Of a stretch of DNA of 64,000 bases, positions 8,226 through 16,431 are shown piece after piece. The stretch is from positions 126,388 through 190,387 of the forward strand of contig UCJH01000020.1 of assembly GCA_900472785.1 (NCBI GenBank), in the 5' to 3' direction. The notes below the pieces were generated by a model. That model was not told the DNA's origin. It was given only the letters and a program-made list of their open reading frames with translations, and searched no databases. A program made the translations under genes and the position numbers. This DNA comes from Hyphomicrobiales bacterium (GTDB lineage Bacteria > Pseudomonadota > Alphaproteobacteria > Rhizobiales > Rhizobiaceae). Numbering within the stretch: the first letter of the stretch is position 1; each line of letters begins with the position of its first letter.

Positions 8226-9545
8226 CTACTCAGCTGCTTGTCCCATATGTGCGGGAATACGCAATGTAGAATCCTGCGATTCCCATTGGACAATCGGATC
8301 GAGTTGGCCGAGATCGAAATGCGCTCTGCCGAGCAGGGCATTGGCAATGACGGCGCTTCGCCATGCGGCGAGGCTGAGCTGAGGTTCGGCAATCCCGTGG
8401 CTGTGGCGCCCCGCGTTCAGTACGAAAATCCGGTTCTCGCCTGGCCCATCCCATACAACTGAGAAGTCGCTTTCCAGAATAGGCTCGCCGATGGAATTCA
8501 GCGCAATACGGTTCTGCAGGGCCTGAAGGAAGTCTGGAAGCACGAAGCGATACCCTGTCGCAAACACGACCAGATCGACGTCGATCGTCTCGACGCTGTT
8601 GTCAAAGCCGTTGCGCATGGTCAATTCGATCTCGGGACCGTTGCTCGTGGCGGCGATGACGTCGCGATACGGGCGGAGAGAAATTCCGCGGTCGGTTCCG
8701 TCAGGCGCGTCGAATTTTCTTTCGTAGAGGCGACGATACAGCTTCTTCAGGGTTGCGGGGGAGACGCCGTCGCTGGCAAGCACCTGCCGGCGCGTATGTG
8801 TCAGCCGCAGGTTCTCCGGCAAGCCGTGGAAGCGCTCCATGTAGCCCGGCGTGAAGAGCTCGTTGGTAAAGGGCGTTGCATCAAGCGGCTCGAAATTGGG
8901 GCGGCGGCTAAGCCAGTGGACCGACGAGACGGCGTCGAGGCCCATCAGGGCATCGACGATCTCTGCCCCGCTCTGCCCGCCGCCGATCACGGCAACGCGC
9001 CGCGCCTTCAGATCGCCCAGCCGCAGCGCCGCCTCACTGCTGTGGAAGGAGAGCGATTTCGGCAGGTTCTCGGCCCATGTGGGCCGTACCGGGATCTTGC
9101 CGACCCCGACGCAGAGGTTGCGGGCATGAACATGTCCGCCATCGACGGCAACCGAAAACAGGCCGTCATCCACCTGAACGTCGCGCATGCTCGTGCCGAA
9201 GCGAAGCGACGTCAGTCCCTGTGCCACCCATCCGAGATAGTCCGCAAACTCCTTGCGAGGCACAGCCTCATATTCCGCGTTGAGAAACTGATAGAAGCGT
9301 TTGTGCGTCACCAGATAGGAAAGAAAGCTCCAAGGACTTGTCGGGTTGGTGGCAGTCACAAGATCCTTCAGAATAGAGGTCTGCATTTCAGCGCCCGGGA
9401 GCATCATTCCCGGGTGCCAGCTGAAGGACCGTCGCTTTTCGAAAAAGCGGACCGACAGTGTCGGAATGGAATCGAGCTGTGCGGCAAGACTGAGGTTGAA
9501 CGGACCAATTCCGGCCCCCGCGAGGTCGAGCACTTGAGATGTCAT
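8226..9545 (-). CDS. FAD/NADPH-dependent amino-acid N-hydroxylase, IucD-like (lysine or ornithine)
   Basis: A 439-residue flavin monooxygenase that hydroxylates the terminal amine of lysine or ornithine, the first step toward a hydroxamate. The FAD site is GAGIGPFNLSLAAQL near the N-terminus; SFSWHPGMMLPGAEMQTSILKDLV, the family's substrate/flavin region, follows; the NADPH site is VIGGGQSGAEIVDAL; and the C-terminus has VFATGYR and HGIAEPQLSLAAWRSA. From memory these segments and the overall length agree closely with E. coli IucD, a lysine N6-hydroxylase. Motifs alone do not separate lysine from ornithine enzymes. It follows the NRPS gene by 32 bp with GGAG before the ATG, so the two are cotranscribed, matching the vbsS-vbsO order. 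Confidence 0.9.
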   Translation of the reverse strand: MTSQVLDLAGAGIGPFNLSLAAQLDSIPTLSVRFFEKRRSFSWHPGMMLPGAEMQTSILKDLVTATNPTSPWSFLSYLVTHKRFYQFLNAEYEAVPRKEFADYLGWVAQGLTSLRFGTSMRDVQVDDGLFSVAVDGGHVHARNLCVGVGKIPVRPTWAENLPKSLSFHSSEAALRLGDLKARRVAVIGGGQSGAEIVDALMGLDAVSSVHWLSRRPNFEPLDATPFTNELFTPGYMERFHGLPENLRLTHTRRQVLASDGVSPATLKKLYRRLYERKFDAPDGTDRGISLRPYRDVIAATSNGPEIELTMRNGFDNSVETIDVDLVVFATGYRFVLPDFLQALQNRIALNSIGEPILESDFSVVWDGPGENRIFVLNAGRHSHGIAEPQLSLAAWRSAVIANALLGRAHFDLGQLDPIVQWESQDSTLRIPAHMGQAAE

Positions 9546-9577
9546 GATGAAGCTCCAGAATGATATCGGAAGGGAGA

Positions 9578-12500
9578 TTATTTGGTCTTGCGCGCGCGCG
9601 GGAATGCCGTTTCGAAGGCCTGGTCGAGCCGCCGGGCAAAGCGTTGGTGGAAAGGCGTCTTGCCGATAATCGTCAAATGGTTTGTGCCCGTGACGATTTC
9701 GGAAGCCGTGGCGTTGGGCGAGTAGCGGCGCCAGTCGATGACGTTCAGCGAGCGGGTCAACGAATCCTCGGCGGCAAAGGCATGAATGCGGAAGTCGGCG
9801 GGCTTCAGCTGATAGTTCCGGAAAATCATCGCATTATCGATCAGGATCCAGAATGTGTGTTCCTCTGAGCCGATATCCGGGCCGTCCGATGGCAGAACGA
9901 CATTGTGCTTGACGATGTGATTGAGGAACTGCTCGTAGACCTCCTCGTCCATCGCTGCGAACAGTCTCATCCAATCCGCCCGCATCGGCGCTGTCGCCAG
10001 CCAGCGCTGAACCTTTTCGTGGGTTTTATCGCGGACGCCATCGTTGAAACGCGGCAGAATGCCGAGGGTGAATTCCTCGTCCATGTCGCAGACGTCCACC
10101 ATGCCGATCATTCGGAGATCGATGTCATCTCCGAGCTGGCGAGCGGCTTCGTAGGCAAGCAGGCCGCCCCAGGACCAGCCGAGAAACGCGCATGGACGGC
10201 CCTTGGCCTGTTTTCGAACGGCTTCCGCATAGCGCGCCGTGATGTCCTCGACACGGGTGCTGAGCGCCTTGGATTCCGTCAGGGAATAGCAGATGAAGCC
10301 AGTGGCCGGCTGCTCCGGACCAAGGTAGTCGACGAGCCGCATATATTCGCGCGTACTGACCAGAAGACCAGGGAAGCAGTAAAGAAGAGGCCGGTCGCCG
10401 CCCCGGCGCAGGTAGACCATATCGACACCGGCCTCGTCGCGCGTCCCTTCGATGGCAATCGCAAGATCCCGGATGGTCGGATAGTTGAACATGTCGGCAA
10501 TCGTCAAAGGCCAATCCGGATGGCGGGTCTTCAGACGAGAAACGATACGGACGGCGGCCAGCGATTGACCGCCGACATCGAAGAAGTTCTCCGTGACGCC
10601 TATTTCCGGAGTGTCGAGAATATCCTTCCAGACGTCGAGGATCACTCTTTCCTTTTCGCTTGCAGGGGCAACCAGATCTCTTGCCGTCCTCGGGGCAGGA
10701 AGTGCGCTTCGGTCCAGCTTGCTGTTCGGTCCCATCGGTAGCCGGTCCAGCAGCATGATTGTTTGCGGTACCATATAGTCCGGCAAAGCGGCCATCGCTG
10801 CCCGCCGGAGGTCTGTCGTGCTGAGCCTTTCCCCCTCGCGGGCCACGACATAGGCGATCAGTGCGCTACGCCCACCCTCCTGATGCAGCAGCACTACGAC
10901 CTCGGCGACGCTCGGGCTGGATCTTAGAACCGCCTCGATTTCGCCGGGCTCGATGCGATAACCGCGCAATTTGATCTGGTGATCCACTCGTCCGGCAAAC
11001 TCGACGATCCCGTCCTCCCGCCAGCGGCCAAGATCGCCCGACCTGTAGAGCCGCCCACCGCTCGTCGAGAATGGATCAGGCACGAAACGTTCCTCGGTAA
11101 GTTCCGGTTGACCGAGATAACCCCGGGCAATTCCACCGCCACCAATATAGATTTCCCCGATCACGCCGACCGGAACGGGTGCAAGATCTGCGTCCAGCAC
11201 ATAGATGCGCCTGTCGCCGACGCCCCGGCCAATTGGAGCGACTGCGCCCTCGAAACGCGTGCCTGCAGGTATCTTCCAGATCATCGGGGTCATGATCGTT
11301 TCGGTCGGCCCATAGCCGTTGATCAGCATCTGCGCCTGCAGATTTTCGGTGATCATGTCGAACACCGCCTGCGACAGCGCCTCTCCGCCGAAAGAATAGA
11401 GCCGCAGCCGCGGTATCTCGCCGTTCTCACCGGCATATTCGGCAAGCCCACGCACATAGCTGGTCGGAAGGCTGGCATTGTTGACGCCGTGTCGGCGCAT
11501 CATCGCAAAGGCATCTTCCGGGGTCGCCAGCTTGTCCTGCGTCAGCACCACGCCCCCGCCGGCCATCAGCGGTACTATCCAGCGTTCGTGTCCGCCGTCG
11601 GAAGTAAAGGGCAGCACCGGATATTCGCAGGATGCCTCGCTCATTTCGTAGATGCGCAGGGTCGCCTTGCAATGATGGGCAAGCGGTCCGTGTTCGACGG
11701 CCACACCCTTGGGTATCCCTGTCGATCCGGACGTATAGATCACATAGGCAAGTTGCCGCTCCGCGATGCGCACCATGGGCGCCTCCACGCTTTCCAAGGA
11801 AAGATCGATTGCGTCGAGATTGAGCATCGGCGCCGCGATATCCGCCGGCAGATTGGCAATCGACCGCATGCGTGAAATGATCAGCGACAGGCCGGCTGCG
11901 CTGAGAATATGGCGGTTGCGCGTTTCCGGATGATCCGGTTCGACAGGCGTGAAGGCGCCGCCCGCCTTGAGCACGGCGAGAATGGCGACGATCGCGTCGA
12001 TCGACTTGTCGAGGGCGATTGCGACGCGTTTTTCGGGCCCTATGCCCATGGCGACCAGACGATGGGCCAGTCGGTTGGCGGCTGCTTCCAGTTCGCCATG
12101 CGTTATGGATTTTTCCCCCTGCGCAACAGCGAAGGCATCCGGCCGGCGTCTGGCCTGCGCCGCGATTACCTCGTGGACCGGCAAGCCGTCGTCGGCTTCC
12201 GGCTGATCGGGATAAGGCGCCGAAAGCCTGTCCAGTTCCTCCCGCGAAACAAACGGGATGCCTCTGATCAATTGACCCGGTTGGCTGCGGAGAACTTCAA
12301 GCGCGGTTGCCAGATCGTTTGCAAAGCGGGCGATATGCGCCAGTTCGTATTTCTGCGGATCGAAACCGAACCGCATCTTTGCGCGGTCGCGGGAGGTCCT
12401 GGAAATGGTGATGACGAGCTCGGCATCGCGGCGTGCAGGCGGTTCTGCGAGAGTGCGAACCGCCGCTTCATGCGCTTCAGCTTCGAAATGGTAGGCCGGG

Positions 12501-13579
12501 CGGATGTCGAGAAGAGTCTTGACGAGGCTTGTCGTATCGAAAAGTTCGTCGCGCTGCAGCAGGGCATCGGCCAATCCCTCGAAAGGCAGGGCTTGCATGG
12601 CGGCAGTCGCCAAGCCGTCGGAAAGCGCCTCGCGTGCCTGTCGGAGCGTCATCGCACCGTCGATCTCAGCGGTCGCGACCAGAATGTCTTCCGTGCGGGC
12701 CGTCGCTACGGTTTTCTCCGGCCTCGTGACAAAACCTATTCTTTGCGTTCCGTGGCCCGAATAACGACGCAGCGCCACGGCGAGAGCCGCGAGGATGTCG
12801 GCGGAGAGTTCCGCCTTGTTGTTGCCGGCATAGGTCAGCGCCGGCGTTTCGATCACGTGTTCGCACCAGGCGGCGTCTTGCAATTCCTTTGCAGCGGATG
12901 CCTGAGGCGTGAGCGCTGCGATGTTTTCCTGTGCCGTCAGCCGACGGAACCAGAAGTCCACCCGCTCCGCCGAAGGGCGGCAGGGGGCTGCGTTGTCGAT
13001 CATCCATGCGGTGGAATCGGGACGCGCGCTTTCCGCGAAGCCGGTCCCGAAGGCAGAGGAATGGCCAATATTCCGAATGAAGTCGGTTGCGATCCGGTCG
13101 AGCGCCACGCTATCGCCGATGACGGCATGAAGGGAAAACAAAACGCCGACAGCCTGTTGCCACTGATTGACCAAAAGCACGAAACGCGCCGGATGCCCGG
13201 CTTGCAGATCGATCGGCCTCAGTCGTTCCGCCTCGATTGCGGCAGGCAGTGCCTCTTCGAGGCCTTCGCCATCCGGCAAACTGCTTTCGATGATCTCGAT
13301 GCGACGATCATCACCCAGGCTCTGATAGACGGTGCCGCCGGGACGCGCCTCGAATTTGCGGGTAATCAGAGGATGACGCTCCGACAGGGCGGCAAGTGCC
13401 TTGTTTGCTGTCGATACCGCCACCGCGGCAAATCCGATCCCCAGGGTCTGCCGTCCGAAAACCGCTTCGTTGCCAGTTTCGGAGAGAAGCCAAATTCGCG
13501 ATTGCGCCGAAGACAGCGGGCACGTCGCGACTTGATCCGAGCCATCATCTGCCTTGGTATTCCTATCGTGAATTGTCAT
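9578..13579 (-). CDS. Single-module NRPS (C-A-T-TE) for a hydroxamate siderophore
   Basis: A 1333-residue cytosolic NRPS. Domains: condensation about 20-440; adenylation about 465-955 with YTSGSTGIPKG (615-625), GYGPTE (755-760), YRSGDL (845-850), RVDHQIKLRGYRIEPGE (864-880) and NSKLDR (952-957); thiolation with the phosphopantetheine serine in GGQSL (1003-1007); thioesterase with nucleophile motif GWSWGG (1134-1139). The condensation motif, normally HHxxxDG, reads LHAVIGD at 150-156: the catalytic second histidine is kept but the Asp/Gly order is altered. Lining residues read by eye against PheA give roughly D-G-E-S-Y-F-G-M-T, not one I can assign. One module plus TE suggests iterative oligomerisation and cyclisation, as for vicibactin's VbsS. 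It starts at ATG 13579 and is followed by the N-hydroxylase. Confidence 0.93.
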   Translation of the reverse strand: MTIHDRNTKADDGSDQVATCPLSSAQSRIWLLSETGNEAVFGRQTLGIGFAAVAVSTANKALAALSERHPLITRKFEARPGGTVYQSLGDDRRIEIIESSLPDGEGLEEALPAAIEAERLRPIDLQAGHPARFVLLVNQWQQAVGVLFSLHAVIGDSVALDRIATDFIRNIGHSSAFGTGFAESARPDSTAWMIDNAAPCRPSAERVDFWFRRLTAQENIAALTPQASAAKELQDAAWCEHVIETPALTYAGNNKAELSADILAALAVALRRYSGHGTQRIGFVTRPEKTVATARTEDILVATAEIDGAMTLRQAREALSDGLATAAMQALPFEGLADALLQRDELFDTTSLVKTLLDIRPAYHFEAEAHEAAVRTLAEPPARRDAELVITISRTSRDRAKMRFGFDPQKYELAHIARFANDLATALEVLRSQPGQLIRGIPFVSREELDRLSAPYPDQPEADDGLPVHEVIAAQARRRPDAFAVAQGEKSITHGELEAAANRLAHRLVAMGIGPEKRVAIALDKSIDAIVAILAVLKAGGAFTPVEPDHPETRNRHILSAAGLSLIISRMRSIANLPADIAAPMLNLDAIDLSLESVEAPMVRIAERQLAYVIYTSGSTGIPKGVAVEHGPLAHHCKATLRIYEMSEASCEYPVLPFTSDGGHERWIVPLMAGGGVVLTQDKLATPEDAFAMMRRHGVNNASLPTSYVRGLAEYAGENGEIPRLRLYSFGGEALSQAVFDMITENLQAQMLINGYGPTETIMTPMIWKIPAGTRFEGAVAPIGRGVGDRRIYVLDADLAPVPVGVIGEIYIGGGGIARGYLGQPELTEERFVPDPFSTSGGRLYRSGDLGRWREDGIVEFAGRVDHQIKLRGYRIEPGEIEAVLRSSPSVAEVVVLLHQEGGRSALIAYVVAREGERLSTTDLRRAAMAALPDYMVPQTIMLLDRLPMGPNSKLDRSALPAPRTARDLVAPASEKERVILDVWKDILDTPEIGVTENFFDVGGQSLAAVRIVSRLKTRHPDWPLTIADMFNYPTIRDLAIAIEGTRDEAGVDMVYLRRGGDRPLLYCFPGLLVSTREYMRLVDYLGPEQPATGFICYSLTESKALSTRVEDITARYAEAVRKQAKGRPCAFLGWSWGGLLAYEAARQLGDDIDLRMIGMVDVCDMDEEFTLGILPRFNDGVRDKTHEKVQRWLATAPMRADWMRLFAAMDEEVYEQFLNHIVKHNVVLPSDGPDIGSEEHTFWILIDNAMIFRNYQLKPADFRIHAFAAEDSLTRSLNVIDWRRYSPNATASEIVTGTNHLTIIGKTPFHQRFARRLDQAFETAFPRARKTK

Positions 13580-13747
13580 TCTCTACCGGCCTCCAGATTC
13601 GTTTAGCAGTAAAAACTCATAGATTCTGATAACTGCAATTTATTGATCGAATATTTTATAATACTTTTATGTATTATCTAATATTTTATCCAACGGCAAA
13701 TGATCATATATTCGATCTAAACGTCTACAAATTCAGTTCTTCTGTAA

Positions 13748-13772
13748 GACGAACGGATGTATCAAAAGTTCA
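13748..13772 (-). promoter_or_regulatory. ECF-type promoter for the NRPS operon
   Basis: Read on the minus strand this is TGAACTTTTGATACAT followed directly by CCGTTCGTC. The TGAAC element resembles an ECF -35 box and CCGTTCGTC an ECF -10 box (CGT core); 12 nt separate the TGAA tetramer from the second box. The identical second box with the same spacing appears in mirror image at 13807-13831. It lies about 170 bp before the NRPS start codon. Confidence 0.6.
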
Positions 13773-13806
13773 GGAAAATATTTAAAAATAAATTCGAGGA
13801 ATATTT

Positions 13807-13831
13807 TGAATTTTGTATGCTGCCGTTCGTC
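13807..13831 (+). promoter_or_regulatory. ECF-type promoter for the acyltransferase-exporter operon
   Basis: TGAATTTTGTATGCTG followed directly by CCGTTCGTC. The TGAA-to-CCGTTCGTC offset (16 nt) and the 9-nt second box are exactly those of the mirror copy at 13748-13772. It lies about 70 bp before the acyltransferase ATG, a normal leader length. The obvious candidate reader is the sigma factor encoded at 7248-7838. Confidence 0.6.
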
Positions 13832-13899
13832 CTTGCAGGATCAGCGCCGTGCCCGGCTTCACGGGAATGATGGGCGCGGGTTAAGTTTGGAGACTGAAC

Positions 13900-15048
13900 A
13901 TGGATGCTTCTGGTGCGGCCTTGTGTGGAACCGCGGTGGCTCGATCGTTTGATCAGCGCCTGCCTCTTGAAGGATTTGCGAGCCACGCACTTGCGCTCGG
14001 ACTGCCTGTCGTTGTTGTGCCGGTGCCGGGCGGCTTTCGGGCCAAATATCTTGGCACCGATGTCGCTTCGGGACGGTTTTCGGCCTCGACTCGGCCACTG
14101 CTGGCCTTCGACCAGATATCGGCCGGTAACGGAGAGTTATTGCCAGAAGATGTCGTCAATGCCGTGCTGGATGCCGTGCTGACCTGTCATCCGGAGCTGA
14201 ATGGCGTCGATATCGCTCTTGAGGATGGTGCCCTTCTGGCGCGCTTGTTGGCATCAGGTGCCGTCGAGCAGCGTGAGGATCGCGTTGTCGCGCGTCCGCA
14301 GGCCTTTTTCCAGCAGGCAAAGCCCTGGCTTGGCAATACGCCTTGCGTCTATCCGGACACGCCGGTTCTGACGAACGGCGTTCTCCATCCCCTGCGGGCA
14401 CCAAAATCTGCCGGCACGGTCTATAACCGGTACATTCCCTGGCTGGACATGCCGATCGGCTTTCATGTCGCCGATATCGATGAGGATCTGCCCCATTTCC
14501 ATCGCTGGATGAACGACCCGCGCGTCTCGGCCATCTGGGAGGATGACGGCAACCTGTCCTATCATCGTGATTTCATTGCAGGCCGGCTCGCTGATCCGCG
14601 GACTTTGCCGCTGATCGGAACATTCGGCGGCGTGCCCTTCGGCTATTTCGAGCTTTACTGGGCCAAGGAGGATCGCATCGGCCCGCATTATGAGGCAGAA
14701 GGACACGACCGCGGCTGGCACGTCGCCATTGGCGAAGACGCCTTTCGCGGAAAGCCGTTCGTGAGTGCCTGGCTGCCGTCGCTGATGCACTATATGTTTC
14801 TGGCCGACCCGCGCACTCGGCGTATCGTCGGCGAACCGGTCCATCATCACCGTCAACAGATCCGCAATCTGGACAGGTCGGGCTTCTCGAAGATCAAGCA
14901 TATCCAGTTTCCTCACAAGACTGCATTGCTGGTGATGCTCTTGCGCGAGCGGTTCTTCATGGACCGGTTGCTCTCGCCCGATCTCTCTGGCCTTTCGGGG
15001 AAAGACGGCTTACCGGTTCGCGGCTCCTTGCCTCGTGACGCCGCGTGA
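13900..15048 (+). CDS. IucB/VbsA-like hydroxylamine acyltransferase
   Basis: A 382-residue acyltransferase expected to acylate the N-hydroxylated side-chain amine of lysine or ornithine from acyl-CoA, forming the hydroxamate iron ligand. The C-terminal GNAT-like domain (about 190-350) has the family text FHVADIDEDLPHFHRWMNDPR, SAIWEDDGN, YFELYWAKEDRIGPHY and DRGWHVAIGEDAFRG, typical of IucB, RhbD and VbsA. The N-terminal 170 residues form the extra domain these siderophore enzymes share. The ATG at 13900 has GGAG 8 nt upstream and follows the ECF-type promoter. Its stop codon overlaps the next start (TGATG). The acyl group cannot be read from sequence. Confidence 0.88.
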   Translation: MDASGAALCGTAVARSFDQRLPLEGFASHALALGLPVVVVPVPGGFRAKYLGTDVASGRFSASTRPLLAFDQISAGNGELLPEDVVNAVLDAVLTCHPELNGVDIALEDGALLARLLASGAVEQREDRVVARPQAFFQQAKPWLGNTPCVYPDTPVLTNGVLHPLRAPKSAGTVYNRYIPWLDMPIGFHVADIDEDLPHFHRWMNDPRVSAIWEDDGNLSYHRDFIAGRLADPRTLPLIGTFGGVPFGYFELYWAKEDRIGPHYEAEGHDRGWHVAIGEDAFRGKPFVSAWLPSLMHYMFLADPRTRRIVGEPVHHHRQQIRNLDRSGFSKIKHIQFPHKTALLVMLLRERFFMDRLLSPDLSGLSGKDGLPVRGSLPRDAA

Positions 15049-16415
15049 TGACGACAGCGGTGGATATGAACGACCCGCGCGTCGCGCGGCTCGTTCTGAG
15101 GGTCGCCCTGCCGGCGGTGGCCGGATTGGCGGCGAGTGCCGGCCATCATGCAATCAACGCGGTTTTCATCGGTGCCCTTGGACCGGATGTACTTGCAGGA
15201 ATCAGCCTCGTCATGCCGCTGTTCCTGCTCGTCGCAGCCATGGGACAGGGGCTTGGTATCGGACTTGCAACCCTTCTTGCGCGCCATCTTGGCAAGGGCG
15301 ACGTCACCGCGGCCTCGTCGGTCGCGGCAACCGCATTGGCCGTGACAATCCCGATCGGTGCCATCCTGTCGGTCCTGATCTACCTTGGATTGCCCGGTTT
15401 CGTCGGGGCGCTCGGTGCAAGCGACGCCCTTCTGGCACCTGGCCTCGTCTACGGACGATTGCTGGCCTTTGTCGTGACACTCGGACTGCTCCAGGCGGTC
15501 TGCGATTTCATTGCGATTGCCGAGGGAAATTCACGCTTTTCGATGATCGTGCTGATTGCCAGTTTCGCGCTCAATGCCGTTCTTGATCCCGTCCTGATCT
15601 TCCTGTTTGAATTTCGGGAAGCGGGCGCAGCTTTCGCCACCATCCTTTCGTCCGTGGCGGCACTTCTCTGCTATGCCGCTTATTTCTGGCGCAGATTGGG
15701 CAAGGTCAGGGTATCGGTGCGGCTTGTCCGGTGGCAATTGCTGCGACCGATCGCAAGGATCGGGATCCCTGCCGCGGCAACAAGCGTCGTTACCGGCCTG
15801 GGGTTCCTCGTTCTTCTGCGCGAGGCAGCCGTTCACGGCGGCGATGACGGGGTGGCTGCGACGGCGATCGCCATCCGCCTGATCACGCTGGGCCAGCTTC
15901 CCATCTTCGGCTTTTGCCTCGGGGCACAAAGCGTTGTCAGCCATGCTGTCGGGGCCGGCGACCTCTTGCGTTTAAGGGCTGCTATCAGCGTCATGCTGGC
16001 TGTGACGGTCCCGATCGCATCGCTTTATTCCATCCTGCTGTTTCTGGGAGCGGAACCGATTGCGCGCCTGTTCACAGATAGTCCGACCGTCGCAGCCGAA
16101 GCGGCAGCATTTTTGCGGGCGCTTTTCCCGGTCTTCCCCTTGGCGGCGTTCCAGTCTGTCCTGCTCGTGATGCTCCAGTCGCGTGGTCGGGCCGCGCTCT
16201 CCGCCGTCGTCGGCCTTGCGCCGCAAGGCTATGTGTTCATCCCCTTGCTGCTTTTGCTGCCATCCTGGATGGGCTTTACCGGCGTCATTCTTGCTCCGGC
16301 CGGCGCTGCGATCCTCGCAGCCGTGCTCGGTCTCATCATCGCCCAGCGTGAATGGCTGGCCGTCTTACCAACAAACACCGGCCATCTGGTCGGCCAGTCG
16401 TCACTCCATCCCTAA
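15048..16415 (+). CDS. MATE-family exporter, probable siderophore efflux pump
   Basis: A 455-residue inner-membrane protein with about 12 hydrophobic segments in two similar halves, the MATE arrangement. Recognisable parts are LPAVAGLAASAGHHAINAVFIGALG at the start and GFCLGAQSVVSHAVGAGD in the second half, matching the conserved MATE loop after TM7. It starts at an ATG overlapping the acyltransferase TGA by one base, so it is coexpressed with siderophore assembly. The likely job is proton- or sodium-driven export of the finished siderophore from the cytosol. It could instead export toxic intermediates. No other exporter is present in the cluster. Confidence 0.88.
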   Translation: MTTAVDMNDPRVARLVLRVALPAVAGLAASAGHHAINAVFIGALGPDVLAGISLVMPLFLLVAAMGQGLGIGLATLLARHLGKGDVTAASSVAATALAVTIPIGAILSVLIYLGLPGFVGALGASDALLAPGLVYGRLLAFVVTLGLLQAVCDFIAIAEGNSRFSMIVLIASFALNAVLDPVLIFLFEFREAGAAFATILSSVAALLCYAAYFWRRLGKVRVSVRLVRWQLLRPIARIGIPAAATSVVTGLGFLVLLREAAVHGGDDGVAATAIAIRLITLGQLPIFGFCLGAQSVVSHAVGAGDLLRLRAAISVMLAVTVPIASLYSILLFLGAEPIARLFTDSPTVAAEAAAFLRALFPVFPLAAFQSVLLVMLQSRGRAALSAVVGLAPQGYVFIPLLLLLPSWMGFTGVILAPAGAAILAAVLGLIIAQREWLAVLPTNTGHLVGQSSLHP

Positions 16416-16431
16416 AAAAACGAGGAACGTC

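Larger units (their letters stand above)
13580..13899. other. Divergent promoter region of the siderophore cluster
   Basis: A 320-bp AT-rich gap between the leftward NRPS and rightward acyltransferase genes. It contains the two mirror-image ECF-type promoters listed separately, whose -10-like boxes face outward and whose -35-like boxes sit 34 bp apart in the middle. The rest (13610-13740), rich in A and T, is the long NRPS leader. No small open frame with a ribosome site stands out. Confidence 0.7.

Noticed and set aside
11909-13606. Long open frame (565 codons) on the plus strand opposite the NRPS
   Set aside because: It mirrors the NRPS coding strand, has arginine/histidine-rich composition, no family motif and no ribosome site; it is a by-product of high GC codon bias.
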